DNA of 64,000 bases from Isoetes taiwanensis (lineage: Eukaryota; Streptophyta; Lycopodiopsida; Isoetales; Isoetaceae): assembly GCA_021234155.1 (NCBI GenBank), contig JAJEKV010000063.1, positions 776,947-840,946 of the forward strand, read 5' to 3'. Below, piece by piece: positions 1 to 13,603 of the stretch (its first letter is position 1; each line of letters begins with the position of its first letter). A model generated the notes under the pieces. The model was given only the letters and a program-made list of their open reading frames with translations, was not told the origin of the DNA and searched no databases. A program made the translations under genes and the position numbers.

Positions 1-400
1 TAGTTCAATGCCCGGTATTCTAGTGCTTGCTACTTCATTCACTATCACATAATCTACTATGCTTTTTCCATGTATGTTTTGGCTTGTGAAGCCCCGAGTT
101 TCTCCCATCTCTCGCATTCTATTACAAATTACCGTAATGTGGTCGTACATACTTTGACTAGCATTTCCCCCATCGCATTAAGCTCCCCATCTACTTGTGT
201 CTTATCCACTCTTCATGTCTTGTCGATTGTATCATTTGCATGTTTACTTCATATCTAAAGATTTGGGCCCTGCTCTTGTTTTGTCCTTGCCTTAAAAGTT
301 CCCTATTGATATCAATGGGCCTCTTCCCTCCATTTCATGATCACCTCCCCTTAGCCCCAAGTAGCTCCCTTATCACTATTAGGTGGGTAGTAGAATCAAC
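1..400 (-). mobile_element. LINE endonuclease fragment at left window edge
   Basis: On the minus strand the frames recall an APE-type endonuclease of a non-LTR retrotransposon, with a GNFKART stretch (family motif GDFNART) near 285-330 and a KSIVDYV-like segment nearer base 1. It is the same segment as 21600-21930. Frames are broken. The rest of this LINE copy lies left of the window. Confidence 0.6.
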
Positions 401-1420
401 ATTCTATACCTTGACCAATACCATTGATAAAACTTCCACTTCTAAACCATATCCTTTTCTTATCATGGATAATTATACTTTTTAGCTCCTACCTTGGTAA
501 GTATAACCATAAGCCACTTCTCCTTCAACTCACGTAGTTCTATATCCGATTATCCTTCTATGTTGAATGGGCAATATATATGCCAAATGGCAAACTAATT
601 CTCGTAATTATTAAGTATACCTTCCTAGGTCGCTAAATTCCAAAGATTCATATGGATCCAAATTACGATACATCACACTCGTTATTCCAAACCTTCAACA
701 CTTTGACCGCGATTACTTATGTATTAATGTGATATTTAATGTTCCGCTTTAGTCATCAACCCCCGAGGAACTTTTGCTTAGTTCAAGTGTGCTGTCATTA
801 TCTTTCACTATAGTTGCCGCGATATCGACTTCTTATTTCATCATATCTATATGTAAAACATTTATGCTTGTCAATATACCTTCCTGTGGAGTAGGCGATG
901 AGTGCCAATGATGATCTACATAGAGCTACTCTGATTACTACCATGTCACTTAATCGGTTATTTTCCTTAGGCCATGTTTAGTCCAAAAATAGCTTGAACC
1001 ACTAAGGTATATTGTTTTGCATAATCTACCTTGTTTCCTCAAGTAGCCAGAACTCCTCAACCACTTAAATTAATCTCGTGACTTTCATTTTCATAATGGT
1101 ACAAGCCAATCAATTCAATCCCAAAACAAAATCCTACGCCTCTCGTTGTATTTAAAAGGGTTGTTATGCAACCTATGCCACCTTCAAAATATCCGTGATA
1201 TCGGATATATGCCCTCGACCATTGGCCTCGGGCCTTTTCCATATTAAGCCTCACCATGACGTATCGCCGATTCTCGCATGACATAAATTCTCTCAGACTT
1301 ATGAATTGCACATTACAAGTCATTTCAAAATTAATCACTTTGAAAATAACAACTTCTGCGACTTATACTCTCCGTTACCTCTTTAAGGAGGGAGACTTGC
1401 TTCCAAAGATGTGATGTGTT
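401..1420. other. No recognised gene
   Basis: AT-rich sequence with only short open frames, not kept open in the unit 2 counterpart. Its right end leads into an LTR-retrotransposon polypurine tract, so part of it may be decayed retrotransposon. No motif supports that directly. Confidence 0.5.
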
Positions 1421-1424
1421 GCCC

Positions 1425-1690
1425 AAGAGCAAGAGTAGTCTTGATGTTTAGGACAACATCCCATTTAACGGGGAGAATGTGGCGCTCTAAGTATTTATAT
1501 GCTATACATACAAATACATGACATATCACCATGGAGTGCGTAATGGTACATTGGCTTATTCAAAGAGCAAAGAGTAGTCTTGATGCCGAGAACAACATCC
1601 TTTTAACGTGGAGAATGTGACATTCCAAGTATTTATATGCTATACATACAAATACATGACACATCACCATGGGTATATAATAGTACAATG
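1425..1690 (+). repeat. LTR-retrotransposon end: duplicated purine tract and LTR start (unit 1)
   Basis: A ~130 bp segment occurs twice in a row. Each copy has an AAGAGTAGTCTTGATG block, then a purine-rich GGGGAGAA-like tract followed by TGTGAC and a run with TATGCTATACATACAAATAC. A purine tract directly before TG is the usual junction of polypurine tract and 3' LTR in Ty3/gypsy elements. The LTR end and a primer-binding site were not found. Confidence 0.45.
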
Positions 1691-4005
1691 GCCATTATTG
1701 AATAAGCCAAAAGTTATCTATGTTAATTTGCCATTAAATTAAATAAGCTAAATATTCAAGATAAGTTAATTAATAACTAATTATATTAACTAATTAGTAA
1801 TTAATTAACTAAGCAATGCCACTTGGGCCAAATCGATTATTGGCTAAGAGAACTTGCCAACCAGACACTAATCCAAATGGGAGCTTCCATCCCAATTTGC
1901 CCCAAATCGATTTTATAATTGGAGGAGGAGGATTGACCTATTCAACCGGTAGAGGATGGAGAACCCGAGATAAAAGATCCGGTTAGCTTGAGATTGTAGA
2001 TAGAGATTGAGCTTGATTGTTTAGATGGATGATTAATCTCTTATTGATGTTCTATTTGAAGTTATGAATGAATTTATAAATTATGTTAGTTCTTTCCTCA
2101 CGACCTCTTGTGCTTGTGGGATTACAAGGGTAGAGACCTTAAAGGCTACGAGAAGTAGAGATGCTCCTAGCTAGAAACCATTAAATCCCAATAAATGCAA
2201 ACACTCAGCACAAGAGCCCACCGGCTATGGATGTTATGTTATGGTTGAGCACCGAAAACCGGACACAATGGAGATATGGGAGTGGAGCCTTCTTGGATTG
2301 TTCCCTTAGTGTGCTTGGACTTATAGTCGGTCCGCCGCTGGGTCTTGTTAGTATAGGTCCGACACCCCCGAATCTCACAAGCAATGTTCTATCGGGGACT
2401 GACCTAGGGGCTCGGTGTTAGCCTTTTGGGGGAGTTTAAATTATATAGATGGGTGTCACCAGATTGGCTTCACCATCCTCAGCCACCCATGGAACCATTG
2501 TGCTCCCCGGGACTTGTCCCATCTCATGCCCCTCATCCCGGACCCGAGATGCAACCTGGAGGTAGTCTCATAGGGTGATTCCATGGGATTACATCTCCTA
2601 AGACTACAAGCATGCCATAACATGTTTTGACCCTATCCCAAAGTGTGCAATGTAAAGTTGGTTGGAGTGGACTACCCTAGCCATTGTTCTATGCTAGCCA
2701 ATGCCATTGTCATGACTCGTCTGCTGATATCCGAGAGACCCTAACCGTCAATTGACCGCCTTTGAGCCCGTAGAACCCTCATTTATGATGCATTTCATAT
2801 GCTATATGGGTTATTATCGATGTTGCCTTTGATGGATGGGCCACCCTTCGAGGTGGTATATTATTTATGTATATGGTTGCTAGGTGCTAACATATGTATA
2901 TGCTTTCGGCTATATAGGATTTCCATAGAAGGGCGTGGGACCGGAATGACACCTCAGTGTTCACACCCGCATTAATTGCCCCATCACAAGTAGCCTCCGA
3001 GTCAAATGGGGGCCTTTCCATGGTGATTGAGTTGCCATGGGAGGGGAATTTTCGTATTTATATGATGGGGGCATCGATAGGTTGGGAAGCCACAAAAATC
3101 ACGGCGATAGTCAATTCATTAGTTTTATGAAATAGCAAGATCACGTTGGACTTTTCTCACTTTCGGAAACATGACATGTTGGTGTTGCCGAAAGGGCAAT
3201 CGATCGCTTGGGTTATCTGTGGCATTTCCCTCATTCATGCTCTTTACTTATTGGTGTCCTCTACTCCTAAGTTTCGGTTTTTCCTTTCAACTTCCTTTTT
3301 GATGCAAAGTCTTAAAACAAGAGACGATTTGATGTTTTCTAGTTTGTGCTTGCCCAAGTTTGAAGCCGCAATCTTGCGACATGTGAATAGTAAATTACTT
3401 GGAGAACCCACGACTATGCGCTTTGGAAAGCATTTTTTTTCTTCTGTGCACTAGATCCAATTCAAGTCAATGATGATTCAACATTGAGATGTTGTTCTTG
3501 GGAGAGCTTGCCCCCCAATGATGATCAACCCGATAATAAGCGCCAGAATTGAACTATCACCCCTTTGCATATTTTCTAAACTGAGATGTAGTTTATGACA
3601 TGTACTTCAAGTTTCATAAGTTTTATATGGCGTTGGATGACATAGCTATGACATAGTCAAGTTAAAATTCTGCGATTGAAGAATCTAATTATGGCTTGTG
3701 GCATCTTGTGTGTTGCATTAGAATCTAATTATGGTTCTCATTATATGTTGCATTGGAATTACAGACATATTTTATAAATGTGGTCACATCACATGCATTA
3801 TGCTTGAGCTACCACCAAACATTTAAACTTATCATCATGTGTTTTATGCTATTCCTTAGCCAACTTATAGATTAGAATAACTAAATCAAAGTTTTCATTC
3901 AACTATGTTTTGCCAAATTAGAATATAAGACCTTTTCGTGATCAACTAGAATACCCAAGCTTCTTTGAGTGATTAATATTTAAAGTTTACCTATGTTTCC
4001 TAATA
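1691..4005. other. No recognised gene; possible LTR remains
   Basis: Starts AT-rich (AATTAATTAACTAA stretches) and becomes mixed. A 102-codon open frame at 3146-3454 resembles no family I know and is not open in the unit 2 copy. The first part may be the body of the LTR that starts just upstream. Nothing else can be supported. Confidence 0.45.
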
Positions 4006-4007
4006 TT

Positions 4008-4440
4008 AGGCCTCGAAGGGGGCAATTTCTTTTAGATAGATAGATAGATAGATAGTATTTTTTAATATATAACCAACACATAACTACCATTAACACAACT
4101 AATACAAAACCATTATATCTTAACTTTTTAAATTAAGATCCCCAAACTCCCTCCCCTTTGGTTTGGGTGTATATTCACTGGGGGTGACGAGGGGCAAATA
4201 AAGCCCCTAAAATGGTGGTAATACATGTACAAAATCAACACCCATTTAGTACATTGCCTCATACCTTATAATATTTTATAAACTTTGTTATACAAGATAC
4301 TTTAAACTTGTACAAGCATACCCCACAAAGAAGATTGCTATCTCACCGATCTTGGACCGAGGAATAACTTGCAAATATGCTTATTCGGCAGAACTCGATG
4401 CCCGAGTCACCCTCGTGAATATGCACCCAAACATCTCTGG
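4008..4440. mobile_element. Foldback-type element, truncated copy (unit 1)
   Basis: It begins with AGGCCTCGAAGGGGGC and contains the family's inner motif TTTGGTTTGGGTGTATATTC. It closes with the inverted form GTGAATATGCACCCAAAC at about 4411-4432. The arrangement matches the longer member at 14561-15830, but the outer right arm is missing. Confidence 0.6.
4032..4055. repeat. (GATA)n microsatellite (unit 1)
   Basis: About six tandem TAGA units just inside the left end of the truncated foldback element. The unit 2 counterpart has a similar number of units at 25543-25566. Confidence 0.9.
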
Positions 4441-6080
4441 GATCTTAGAATGGAGAATTGCCAAGAAATGATCCATTCTATTAGAAATCATGGTGGTTTC
4501 AAAGCCCTAGCAAAACATTTGGGCTATAATGTTCTTGAGATTGACCGTATAAGTATTTCCCAGAGGGTATAGCTTTCCTCACTTTTGTTGGATGTCTTCA
4601 ATTTTCTTATTCATAATGATGATAAGACCATCTTGAAACCAAGCGATAACACTTGTATGTTCGATGTAAATGTAGAATGTTCTTTCCATTACATTTACTA
4701 CCATGAACAGCTTAATAATTGCATTTAGTATTGTCCGTGTCAAAATGTTTGAAGATCCCCTTCAAAGTGTCCCCTAAGCTCTGGCTTCCCATGGACGTTA
4801 AAATTCCCGCCATCATGGATCATCGTCATCATATCGAATTCATGCAGCGTACATGAACAACGTTGTACATCTAAACAATGTGTGAATCAAGGAATATCTC
4901 ATTTCTACTTTGATTTTATTGCAACATGATGTCTCCAAGCTCAAGGTGCAAAAGAGCACGATGTCTTTTGATCTTGTTAAGCAAAGAGAGCATATATAGA
5001 CAATGCGTGTTTCAACATCGCGAATTTTGTTTATACCAATCATTACTCATTCCATGTGCACCTTTGAATCACTACCCAGTTAAAATAGACAATAACTAAA
5101 CCCATTCCACATCTATTCTTCTAAAGCTGGAAATCCGACATTATATTAGCATAATCTTTTAGTGCAACGTGGGCTTTGTCCCATTGTTTTAAAGGGCCGA
5201 CAAACCTATAACAAAAGAGGTATATCGAAATGACGAAACTTCTGATATGCCTCTAAAACTGCAGGTTCACAAGCGATTTATCATCACACTACGCAGTAAG
5301 TTGAATATGCAAAAGATTCACAAAAAATATCACACTAAATAGATAACAAGATAGGGAGTGATGTTGAATAGCATGAAGACTGAATGTTCGGAATAGCATG
5401 AAGACTGAATAGCATGAAGACTGTTGCCATGGCAATTAACATTTCTATATGCATCTTATCAATGTGTGTCTTCCTCATTTGCTCATGGTATACCCTACGA
5501 TCACAACAGCATCCTAAAGACTGCCACAACAAATGCAAAATCAAACCAAAGGAGAGCAACACATATGCAGCCCTGGCATACCCTACAAATGAATAATCCA
5601 AGTTCTAGAAGGCACTAATTTTCAATTAAGTTGCAAATGGTATGGTTATATCTAGAGATTAAAGATTAATCGAACTGAAATTAGGACATAAAAGATAATA
5701 CCTTCAACAACATAGGCAAGCAAGAGTGTGCTAATCTTCCTGTGTTGTTTGTGTGATGGAGTCACGAAACAGTACAAGTTTTGCATTGCCATAGGCGGCA
5801 ACTCGGTTGATAACAGATTCCCCGGCTGCATAAACTATTTTGTTTTCTATTTGTCTTTCTATTGACATTAAGTTTCAGGGCTGGTCTCGATAAAGATGTC
5901 GTTCTATTCGAGAGCATTAACAAACATATTTTTCTTAGAAGCACAGTCTGGCATGCATCAACATAAATGTTTCACATGATAACATAACAAACAGAGAAGC
6001 TTGACTCTAAATGGATAAGGCACTGAAGACATTGTTTTCCATGTCATGCCATGTAGTCTCCAGCCACTGAACAAAAGCGC
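4441..6080. other. No recognised gene
   Basis: No motif-bearing frame. Around 5380-5425 there is a short direct repeat (AATAGCATGAAGACTGAAT, two to three times). The region lies downstream of the PPR relic on the minus strand and may hold its former 3' flank. Confidence 0.45.
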
Positions 6081-6084
6081 ATCC

Positions 6085-7250
6085 ATCCCCTAGTATAAGC
6101 CGGATTTAGTTGACCAAACCAAAAAACATTTACTTGGTTTAAGCATCCTGTATGGGCTAGGAGATCGACTATGCTGTTACAATGGGAAGTTGATCCAATC
6201 CCTTTGCATGAATTTCATGCTCATGAAGTACCAGTAACCTTCATCTACTTCTGCATGGCTACATAAGTTAAGCAGACTTGTAAAAGACAATTCATTAGGC
6301 ATCATGCACTCTTGCTGCTGCATCATATCGAATCATTCAAAGAGCAAGACAACTATTGCCATGTCGGATCGGGCAAAGCCAAAAGCATTGTGAGCTTCCC
6401 CTAGGCTGTTGCATACATATCGACAACAGTATTCCCTAGAACAGCATCTAACCCAAGTTTGCATTGAATAACCTGTTTGTGAATAAGTCTGCATTCTCTA
6501 TTGCCCTATGCCTGTATATGCTTGTAAAACACTAAAAAGGTGACATCTGGTCTAATGCACTCCAGCAGCATTTGCTTATACAATTAAAGAGTCCCAATGC
6601 CTTCCCACCATGCTGCACAAATCCTGCAATATATATTCCATATGTAACTAAATTTTGATTGAGCAACTTATCAAATAATTTCAAATGCCTGCATACAGAT
6701 CAACTATAGGGCTATCTATAACAGCATCAATATAATATCCACACCAACAACAGATTGATGAATGAGGGTCTTGTCTATTGCTCCTATGGGCCATAGCACA
6801 TGCTTTCAGCATGCTAGAAAAACTACTCATTTGGCTCTACACCTTGCTCTTGCATCGGTTCAAAACATTGGAGGCAAGATGAGAATCTCCATGCTGGATA
6901 TGTCCATCAGTCATAAGTGCACCCCAGGCTACAACATCCGCACCCCAGGCTACCACATCTGTTGCATGTTCTTATAATATTCTATAGCAAGAGGATTAGC
7001 TACTCTGGGCATAGCCCCAATTATTGTACTCTATGATACAACATTTTGTCTTGTAATCTATCAAAGATCCTTCGTTCTTCCAGTAGACATTCACACTTGG
7101 CATACATGTCAATTAAAATGCTTCCTAGCAAGACATCTAGTTTATTACTACTTCTCAAAATATAGCCATGGACGGTTCTTCCCTGTAATGGAGCTCTTAA
7201 GATGGTATAAGCTGCAGTCTCTCATTCAATTGATGTGCCAGTTAAACGCT
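6085..7250 (-). pseudogene. Degenerate pentatricopeptide repeat (PPR) gene, unit 1
   Basis: Minus-strand frames give PPR signatures in the right order but in several frames: a DMYAKC segment near 7110, then DVVAWGA and LALQCFEPMQEQGVEPN near 6840-6960, then VVDMYA near 6410, and CSHAEVDEGYWYF near 6230. PPR proteins bind organellar RNA in a sequence-specific way. The PLS-type spacing and the CSHA motif resemble plant PPRs of the E/DYW groups. Stops and frameshifts interrupt it throughout, so it is a relic. DVVAWGA occurs twice in a row through a ~21 bp duplication. Confidence 0.7.
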
Positions 7251-7959
7251 TTGCCCAGGGTTTCCCATGTATAGACGCTTGGTTTTATAAACTTATTGAT
7301 CTGGTTTGCCTCAAAGGGAGTTTTAAAACTCAAATTCGCTTTTATTCACAGCTTGCAGCTCAAGATCATTCGTAGACATCAACTCCTCGAATTGAATAAT
7401 AACTACATTACAACAAACAAGAATTTAGTGCCCTTGTGCACCCTCTAAACCCCAAATATGTCTGATCCTATTGACTCCATTAGGTGCAGTAATTTGTCAG
7501 CCAGATATGACGGAAAACACATGTAACAAAGTTCACAAATGAGATGCGAAGCCATAAAAATGACAACTTTCATCATCGTGTCAAAAAGAAAAACTCAGAA
7601 GAAACATCTCCAGGATAAAGATACTTATCTGCACCTATCAATGTTCCAGAAAGAGTTCAAAAATGCTTCGCCTTGTTACTTCTTTGTAATCATGATCTAT
7701 GCCAGAAAGATGGAGATCGAAACTGCCAGAAACATGTAGTTGGTTTACTTATCCCAGTCCTGTTGGTCAACAGAACGAAATCAGTAAAGAACTCCCTAAT
7801 GCAACCCTAATGAGAATCAGCGGTGCCAAATTGGGTTGGGCCAAAATTGAAGCCATCGGGGAGGAAACGGAAAATGGACAAAGGATGTCCAATCTGGGAC
7901 TCGAGAAGCAAAATTATCCCATGATATTTAAGATGGGCCATACAGGGACGTAATGGGTG
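7251..7959. other. Upstream region of the B3 gene, unit 1
   Basis: This stretch is almost base-for-base identical to 28766-29474 and holds only short frames. It separates the divergent PPR relic (minus) and B3 gene (plus), so any B3 promoter would be here. No specific binding site apart from the TATA box can be supported. Confidence 0.5.
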
Positions 7960-7970
7960 TTTATATAAGG
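7960..7970 (+). promoter_or_regulatory. TATA box of B3 gene, unit 1
   Basis: TTTATATAAGG lies about 85 bases before the B3 start codon at 8047, the same spacing as in unit 2. Confidence 0.55.
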
Positions 7971-8046
7971 CAGTGCCATATAAGGACCATATTCATGCAG
8001 CATAGAGGGTGCATTGGTTGTGCATGAACTTGCACAGTGGATTCTC

Positions 8047-9420
8047 ATGTCAGAACAGATCGAGATGAAAAAGGCAAGTCTGTAGTGGTGGAGCACAAGG
8101 AAGAAAACGGCAAGTCCCTAGCCATGGCTCCTCCCCACCCACAAAAAGTCGCATGGTATTCTGGAAAGTATTTGGCCGATTATTAATCGAGGGCCTCAAC
8201 CCTTATTCACCCCAAGGTCTAGAGAGGGACCCTGAGAAGCCCTGTGCAAGTTCTAGGAATGTAGTTAGCGAAACATTCCCAAAAAAGGTGCAAGTTCTAG
8301 CAAAACTTTCCTGTGCAAGTTCGGGAATGAAGTTAGCGAAAGCTTTGTGTTCAACGCCTCCTCACAATGAAGTGCACAATGACTCCAAGCATTATTGCAA
8401 CAATGATCCGAGCAAGGTTGTGGAACAGAGGCAAACAATGTGAGCACGGGCTTCTCAAAGTGAAAGCGCTGTGTAATGTATCTCAAAATGCTAGTGACTT
8501 AGTACAAATGATAATATTGATCATAATGAAGAGTCAAGGGCGACATTACAGTGAAAGTCCCGAAGTCTCGACTCGGCTCTTTGCGAATCAAGAGTCTAGT
8601 ATCATTAGCACTTTCGAGCTTGTAGCCAACACCCCTTTGTCTCCCCATGGCATGTTTTGAACCTACATGTTCCTCGGTCTCCACCATGGCATGCTTTGAA
8701 CTTACATGTTCCTCCAGCCAATTTTCAAATTTCTCAAGTGCTATACCAATGAACCTTCCAAACACGTTTTCCTTTACATATCCTCCCCCTATATATCACA
8801 CCTCATTGAGTATTGGCCCTCTAAAGGATTTTCTTCCTAATCATCCCGAAATGATTTCTCCATGTTCCCATCCCTCAAAAATCCCTCACTCCCTTCCACT
8901 ATCTTCTCCAAGAAATACCCTTCCCCTTGTGAATTCCCCTCTAGGGAACCCTCAAACAAGGAGCCTCCTTCCACTCATGTACCCTCCACCAAAACATGGC
9001 CCTCCATTCAAGCATTTGTTTACTAAGATTTTGACAGCTAGTGATGTTGGAAATCTCAATCGTCTTATTATTCCCAAGGAGAATGCCCAAACATATTTTC
9101 CAGAACTTTATGTTGATCCTGCTAAAGTAGAAAACTTTATGATGCTTTCATTTAAAGATCTCTATGATAAGAAAAAGATATGGGAGTTCAAGTACACATT
9201 TTGGAAAAGTAGTCAATCCTATGTGCTCACCGGAGGTTGGAAGAGATATGTGGATAGGTACAATCTAAATCACCTTGATCAAGTTTCTTTCTATGTGAAT
9301 TTATACACTAGAGAACTTTTTACATGGATTTTGGATGGCTTTGAACAACAATGCATGTCCCCAAAGAAGAAGATTAGACAATCCTATCGACAAACTCCAC
9401 CAAAGGAAGCCGATCCTTAA
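8047..9420 (+). pseudogene. B3-domain transcription factor, frameshifted copy (unit 1)
   Basis: This copy matches the open gene at 29561-30919. The start MSEQIE is kept, but the frame is lost within ~20 bases, at about 8065. Several more small indels follow in the N-terminal half. From about 8647 the correct frame is open through the proline-rich middle and the B3 domain (9001-9330). One further frame change near 9318 alters the last ~30 residues. The B3 part is nearly identical to unit 2, with a Gly for Arg change in the LTRGW-type motif. The breaks sit next to C/G-rich triplets, so they may be consensus errors and not real decay. Confidence 0.75.
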
Positions 9421-10440
9421 TCTTTAGTTGATCAAGTTTCTTTCTAAGTGGAGTTATACACTAAAAAGCGTTCATGGATTTTGGAAGGCTTTTGAACAAT
9501 TACTCATACCCTACCCCAAAAGATGATTCCCCGAAAAGAAGATGATTCCCCCTACAAGAGTATATACGACAATCCCAATCGACAAATACCCATCAAGGAA
9601 AGTTGATCTTTAATTTGTTTTTATCTTTAATCTTTAGTAGTTCTTTGATATGTATAATTACATTTGTAAATACAGCTTTACATAATAAATTTTGTTACAT
9701 AGTCTTCTCACATTTTAAATATGGTTTAAAAAAATTCGTGTTATACTTTCAATTTATGTTTTTTAATATATCAGCTTTATACTTTCAATTTATGTTTTTT
9801 AATATATCCGATTTTTATACGCCCTCGAGACAAACTTTTTTTCCTCTTCCCTTTCCTTAGGTGTGGGAGGTGTATTCTAGATGCCTTAAAAATACGACCT
9901 TTAGATATTTTAATCAATTAAATATAGCTCTTTTTTTCTTCTACAATTAAATATAGTGGTCCTTAATCTTTAGTTGATCAAGTTTCTTTCTAAGTGAAGT
10001 TATACACTAAAGCATTTCACATGGATTTTGGAAGGCTTTGAACAACTACTCATACCCCCAAAGAAGATGATTCCCCGACAAGAGTATACGACAATCCCAA
10101 TCGACAAATACCCATCAAGGAAAGTTGATCTTTAATTTGTTTTTATCTTTAATCTTTAGTAGTTCTTTGATATGTATAGTTACATTTGTAAATACTTTTA
10201 CATAATAAATTTTTGTTACATCTTCTCACATTTTAAATATGGTTTAAAAAAATACGGTTTTATACTTTCAATTTATGTTTTTTAATATATCGATTTTTAT
10301 CGCCTCGAGACAAACTTTTTTTCCTCTTCCCTTTCCTTGGGTGTGGAGGTGTATTCTAGATGCCTTAAAATACTTAATTTTAGATATTTTAATCAATTAA
10401 ATACGTGATTTTTTCTTCTACAATTAAATATAGTGGTTTT
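9421..10440 (+). repeat. Two tandem ~500 bp copies of the B3 3' end (unit 1)
   Basis: Bases 9415-9960 and 9961-10440 are tandem copies. Each starts with a diverged version of the last B3 codons (GATCAAGTTTCTTTCTA, then TTATACACTA) and runs through the same AT-rich tail. The matching coding sequence is at 9275-9420. Stops show that the extra copies do not code. Confidence 0.8.
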
Positions 10441-12370
10441 GACAAGATTGTATGCTAAGATTCCATGATGTGTTAGTGCCTAGATTTTCATAACCTTAAA
10501 GACATTTCAGTAATCAAATGTAGCTCGCATAAACTATGTTCATTAAGTGCTCTACAATAAATAATCTAGACATATATTTAAAAGCAGTTCATTCCATGGC
10601 GATACCACCGGATTTTGTCTACATTGAATACCAAGTCCTTAAATTCAAAGCAATGGCATAAGAAAATTAGGGAGGTAAAATTTTGACCATTGATTTAAAA
10701 AGATAAAACTTGAACCCTTGATTTGAAGATAAAAAGTGGGGCTGATGGCATTATTGAATGAAAATTAATGTAGCACAAAATTAGGAAGGTAAATTTTGAA
10801 TTGTTGAAATAAAGATAAACTTTTGAACATGGGCTGATACCAAGGAGGAGGAAGAATTATCCTAGACCATTGGCCGCCTAACTGGGGATGTGCTATGTCT
10901 AGGGTCTCTCAAAGAATACCATATCATCGTAATGAGATAGCTTTTTATTACGGGGCTTTGTCTCCATGTTGTGCTTTGTTTAGGCTTATGCCTTTTTTTG
11001 TTCTCAGAGGGGGCTCAATGCCTCTTTTCTTTGTTTGGGTCCCATAACCCGATAGATGGTTCTCGTGACGATAAAACTTATCTTTATCTTTATCTATTTA
11101 AAGATAAAGAAGGTGCAATGGCAATATTGAATGACAATTAATGTCTCACATTCTATGAGACCTTTTTTTAATTCGAGTTTCAAATACTCCTAGCTTGAAG
11201 TGGAGGCATCCGGATCTAATTGCACATGTATAGTTTATTGATCGACGCCTTTTTGTTGTATCACGCTGTAAGGCATCCTAAGGTGTACAAAATACATACC
11301 GATTATCTCCAACAATTTGTTATAGTCTCGCTTTTGATTTACTTCTAGTCCAACTAGCCACTTGGTATTTGGAAAAGAGGTGTGTAAACCTAGATTCCCT
11401 CCATGGACTCTATTTCCTATTCAATAAAAAGTTGTAGTTATAAACTCACTAAATCTCCATTGCCTACTTCACCGATACACTTTTCTAATTCAAATGCACA
11501 TCTCAAGGTATACTCTTTTTTCATTATTGCTCAAAGGGAAAAGTTCATCCAAAGGGAAACTCTAGAAGATCATGTTGGGACCCAACTATCACGTATTGGA
11601 ATTTTAATTGACTAGAGAAGTATTGTAGTCAACAAAAAGATGTTAGATGGAGGCCATGCTCACCCAATTTTCTTACCTTATACTTTTCTTTTAATCGTGC
11701 CCCAACCCTCTAAATCCCAGTGAAATTGGAGGAATTCTAAAAAGCTTAAAGCTTTTGCATTTTTTATTTGATCTCTACATGCTTTAAATGGAGCATTCTC
11801 TCGCATTAATGTGTTTATGAGCTTATATTCCAACCAAAAGTCAAAGTTTATTGCACATGGAAAGGGTGACGTTTTTTTGTTTTTACGCTTTACTGTAAGT
11901 TTTATGATGGACAAAAGTAGTAATATAATGTGATCAGTTTATAACATGCAAAGACATACATTTCTACATCATAATAAGTAGATGGAACATCTTTCTTACG
12001 AGACTTTTTCTAAATAGTACTTTTCTAGGTATCACATTTGGTGCCCCCATAAGTGCCGTTGTGCTTACCAACTTCCGTGTTTGTTGTATGTTCCCACATG
12101 CATGCATGACAAGGCATAGATCTTTCTCGACCACAAGCACATAATCTACGATGTAGATCCACTCTTCATTCTCGTGCCAACAAATGTAGAGGGAGGATGG
12201 TGACCATTGTGCGAGACCATTGCATGAAAGAGACCCCATACCAAGTGCTTTGGAAGGAAACACCTTGAGCCGAAATGAGCCTCTAACATATGACCGCTTT
12301 AAAATCTATATCTATCTAGCGCCGATGGGATCCTAAAGCTTCTATCTCACGCTTCATTTGGGAATTCTAT
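10441..12370. other. No recognised gene
   Basis: AT-rich DNA with simple motifs such as TTATCTTTATC near 11085. No open frame carries a recognisable domain or is kept open in both units. Confidence 0.5.
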
Positions 12371-12374
12371 GTAA

Positions 12375-12665
12375 GCCCCATCTTGGCCATTGATCCCAAG
12401 ATCCTATGACTCATGTCACTTTAGATCCTCGTTGTTGGTATGAGATCCTATGGCTCACGTTGCTCTAGACATTTGGCATTTGCCACGTGGACGATGTTGG
12501 CCCTAAATGAGGCCCAAGATTCTACTTCTCACATTGCATGCTCGGCCCCAAGGTGAGCCTTTTAAAGTTTTATGTTGTTTAAGGATTTGAACCCTTGTCA
12601 TTGCCTCCCAACCCCCATTCTTTTTTTTTTGGAAGAACCACTAGGCCAAGTATTAATTCATTAAA
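12375..12665 (-). mobile_element. SINE with tRNA-like head (copy A, unit 1)
   Basis: On the minus strand it starts with a Pol III A-box-like TGGCCTAGTGGTT, then a B-box-like GGGTTCAAATCC about 60 bases on. Next comes a body with GCATGCTCGG-type blocks and repeated AAGATCCTATGACTCA. The same layout recurs at 16912-17136. An A-run separates A and B boxes here, so this copy is somewhat decayed. Confidence 0.6.
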
Positions 12666-12699
12666 ATAATTGATGTTTTTAAGCATACTTAGGGTTTAA

Positions 12700-13600
12700 A
12701 TGGGTTCCGGTTTCCATGTGTGGCGCTTCAGCTTTTGCATCCGAGTCATTTTTTTCCTCAAGCATCAATTCTCAAGAGTTCTTAGAAGGGTGTTTTTCGG
12801 CCCAAAGGGGTCCGCTAGCGCTTAGGTTTGTTTCTCAAGCCTCGGCAAAAGTGATCCCCCATTTATTTTCCATTCGTATATTTTCCGGCAGAAGTTTTTC
12901 TTCATAGGTCAAGATTGATTTGCTTTCAAGATTTTACTTGCATAGTTTGCTATGAAATCGCTCCATTTTGTTCAGCCTAAATTGCAAACGAGTAGTTTTT
13001 GCAGTAAATTTTCTTCCGGGTCACCGCTAATCGTTTGAGATTGTAGTCAATTATTTTCAGTGGTTGTTTGTACCCATTGATCTCTCCAAGCCGCAAATAT
13101 GTTAAAGCTATAGAAGGTTTTATTGTGGCCATTTGTCAGTTACGGGCCTTCTCGTGTGTGGCGATCTACATATCCCGAGTCGCTTTTTCCCTCAAGCATC
13201 AATTCCGCAGTTCTTAGCGTGTTTTTTGGTCCAATGGGGTCGGGCTAGCAATTGGGTTGTTTCTTGCCTCAAGCCCGGTCCTCCCATTTATTTTCTATTC
13301 AAGTATATTTTTACAGAGTTTTTTCTTCATGGGTCGACATTGATTTGCTTTCAAGATTGTACCGCATAGTTTGTCGTGGGAAAAACGCTCCATTTTGTTC
13401 AAATTTTAAATTGCAAACGGACTAGTTTTTGCAGAAATTTTCTTGGGATCGGGCCAAATCGTTTGAGATTGTAGCCTGCAATTATTTTTGGTCGCTTGTT
13501 TGACTGGTCGCCTTCATTGATCTCTCCAAGCTGCAAATAGGTTAAAGCTATAGAAGGTTTTATTGTGGCCATTTGCTTGGCAGCCACATACCAAGTTGCA
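12700..13600. repeat. ~440 bp tandem repeat, two copies (unit 1)
   Basis: Bases ~12700-13130 and ~13131-13575 are tandem copies with shared blocks such as CAAGCATCAATTC, TTGATTTGCTTTCAAGATT and GTTAAAGCTATAGAAGG. A partial third start (AGGTTAAAGCTACAGAAGG) follows at about 13603. Open frames on either strand here are products of the repeat. Confidence 0.8.
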
Positions 13601-13603
13601 ATC

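Noticed and set aside
3146..3454. 102-codon plus-strand frame
   Set aside because: No recognisable domain, and the unit 2 copy of the same DNA is not open.
12375..12665. Canonical tRNA gene on the minus strand
   Set aside because: A- and B-box-like motifs are present, but no cloverleaf with acceptor stem could be formed. The shared body points to a SINE.
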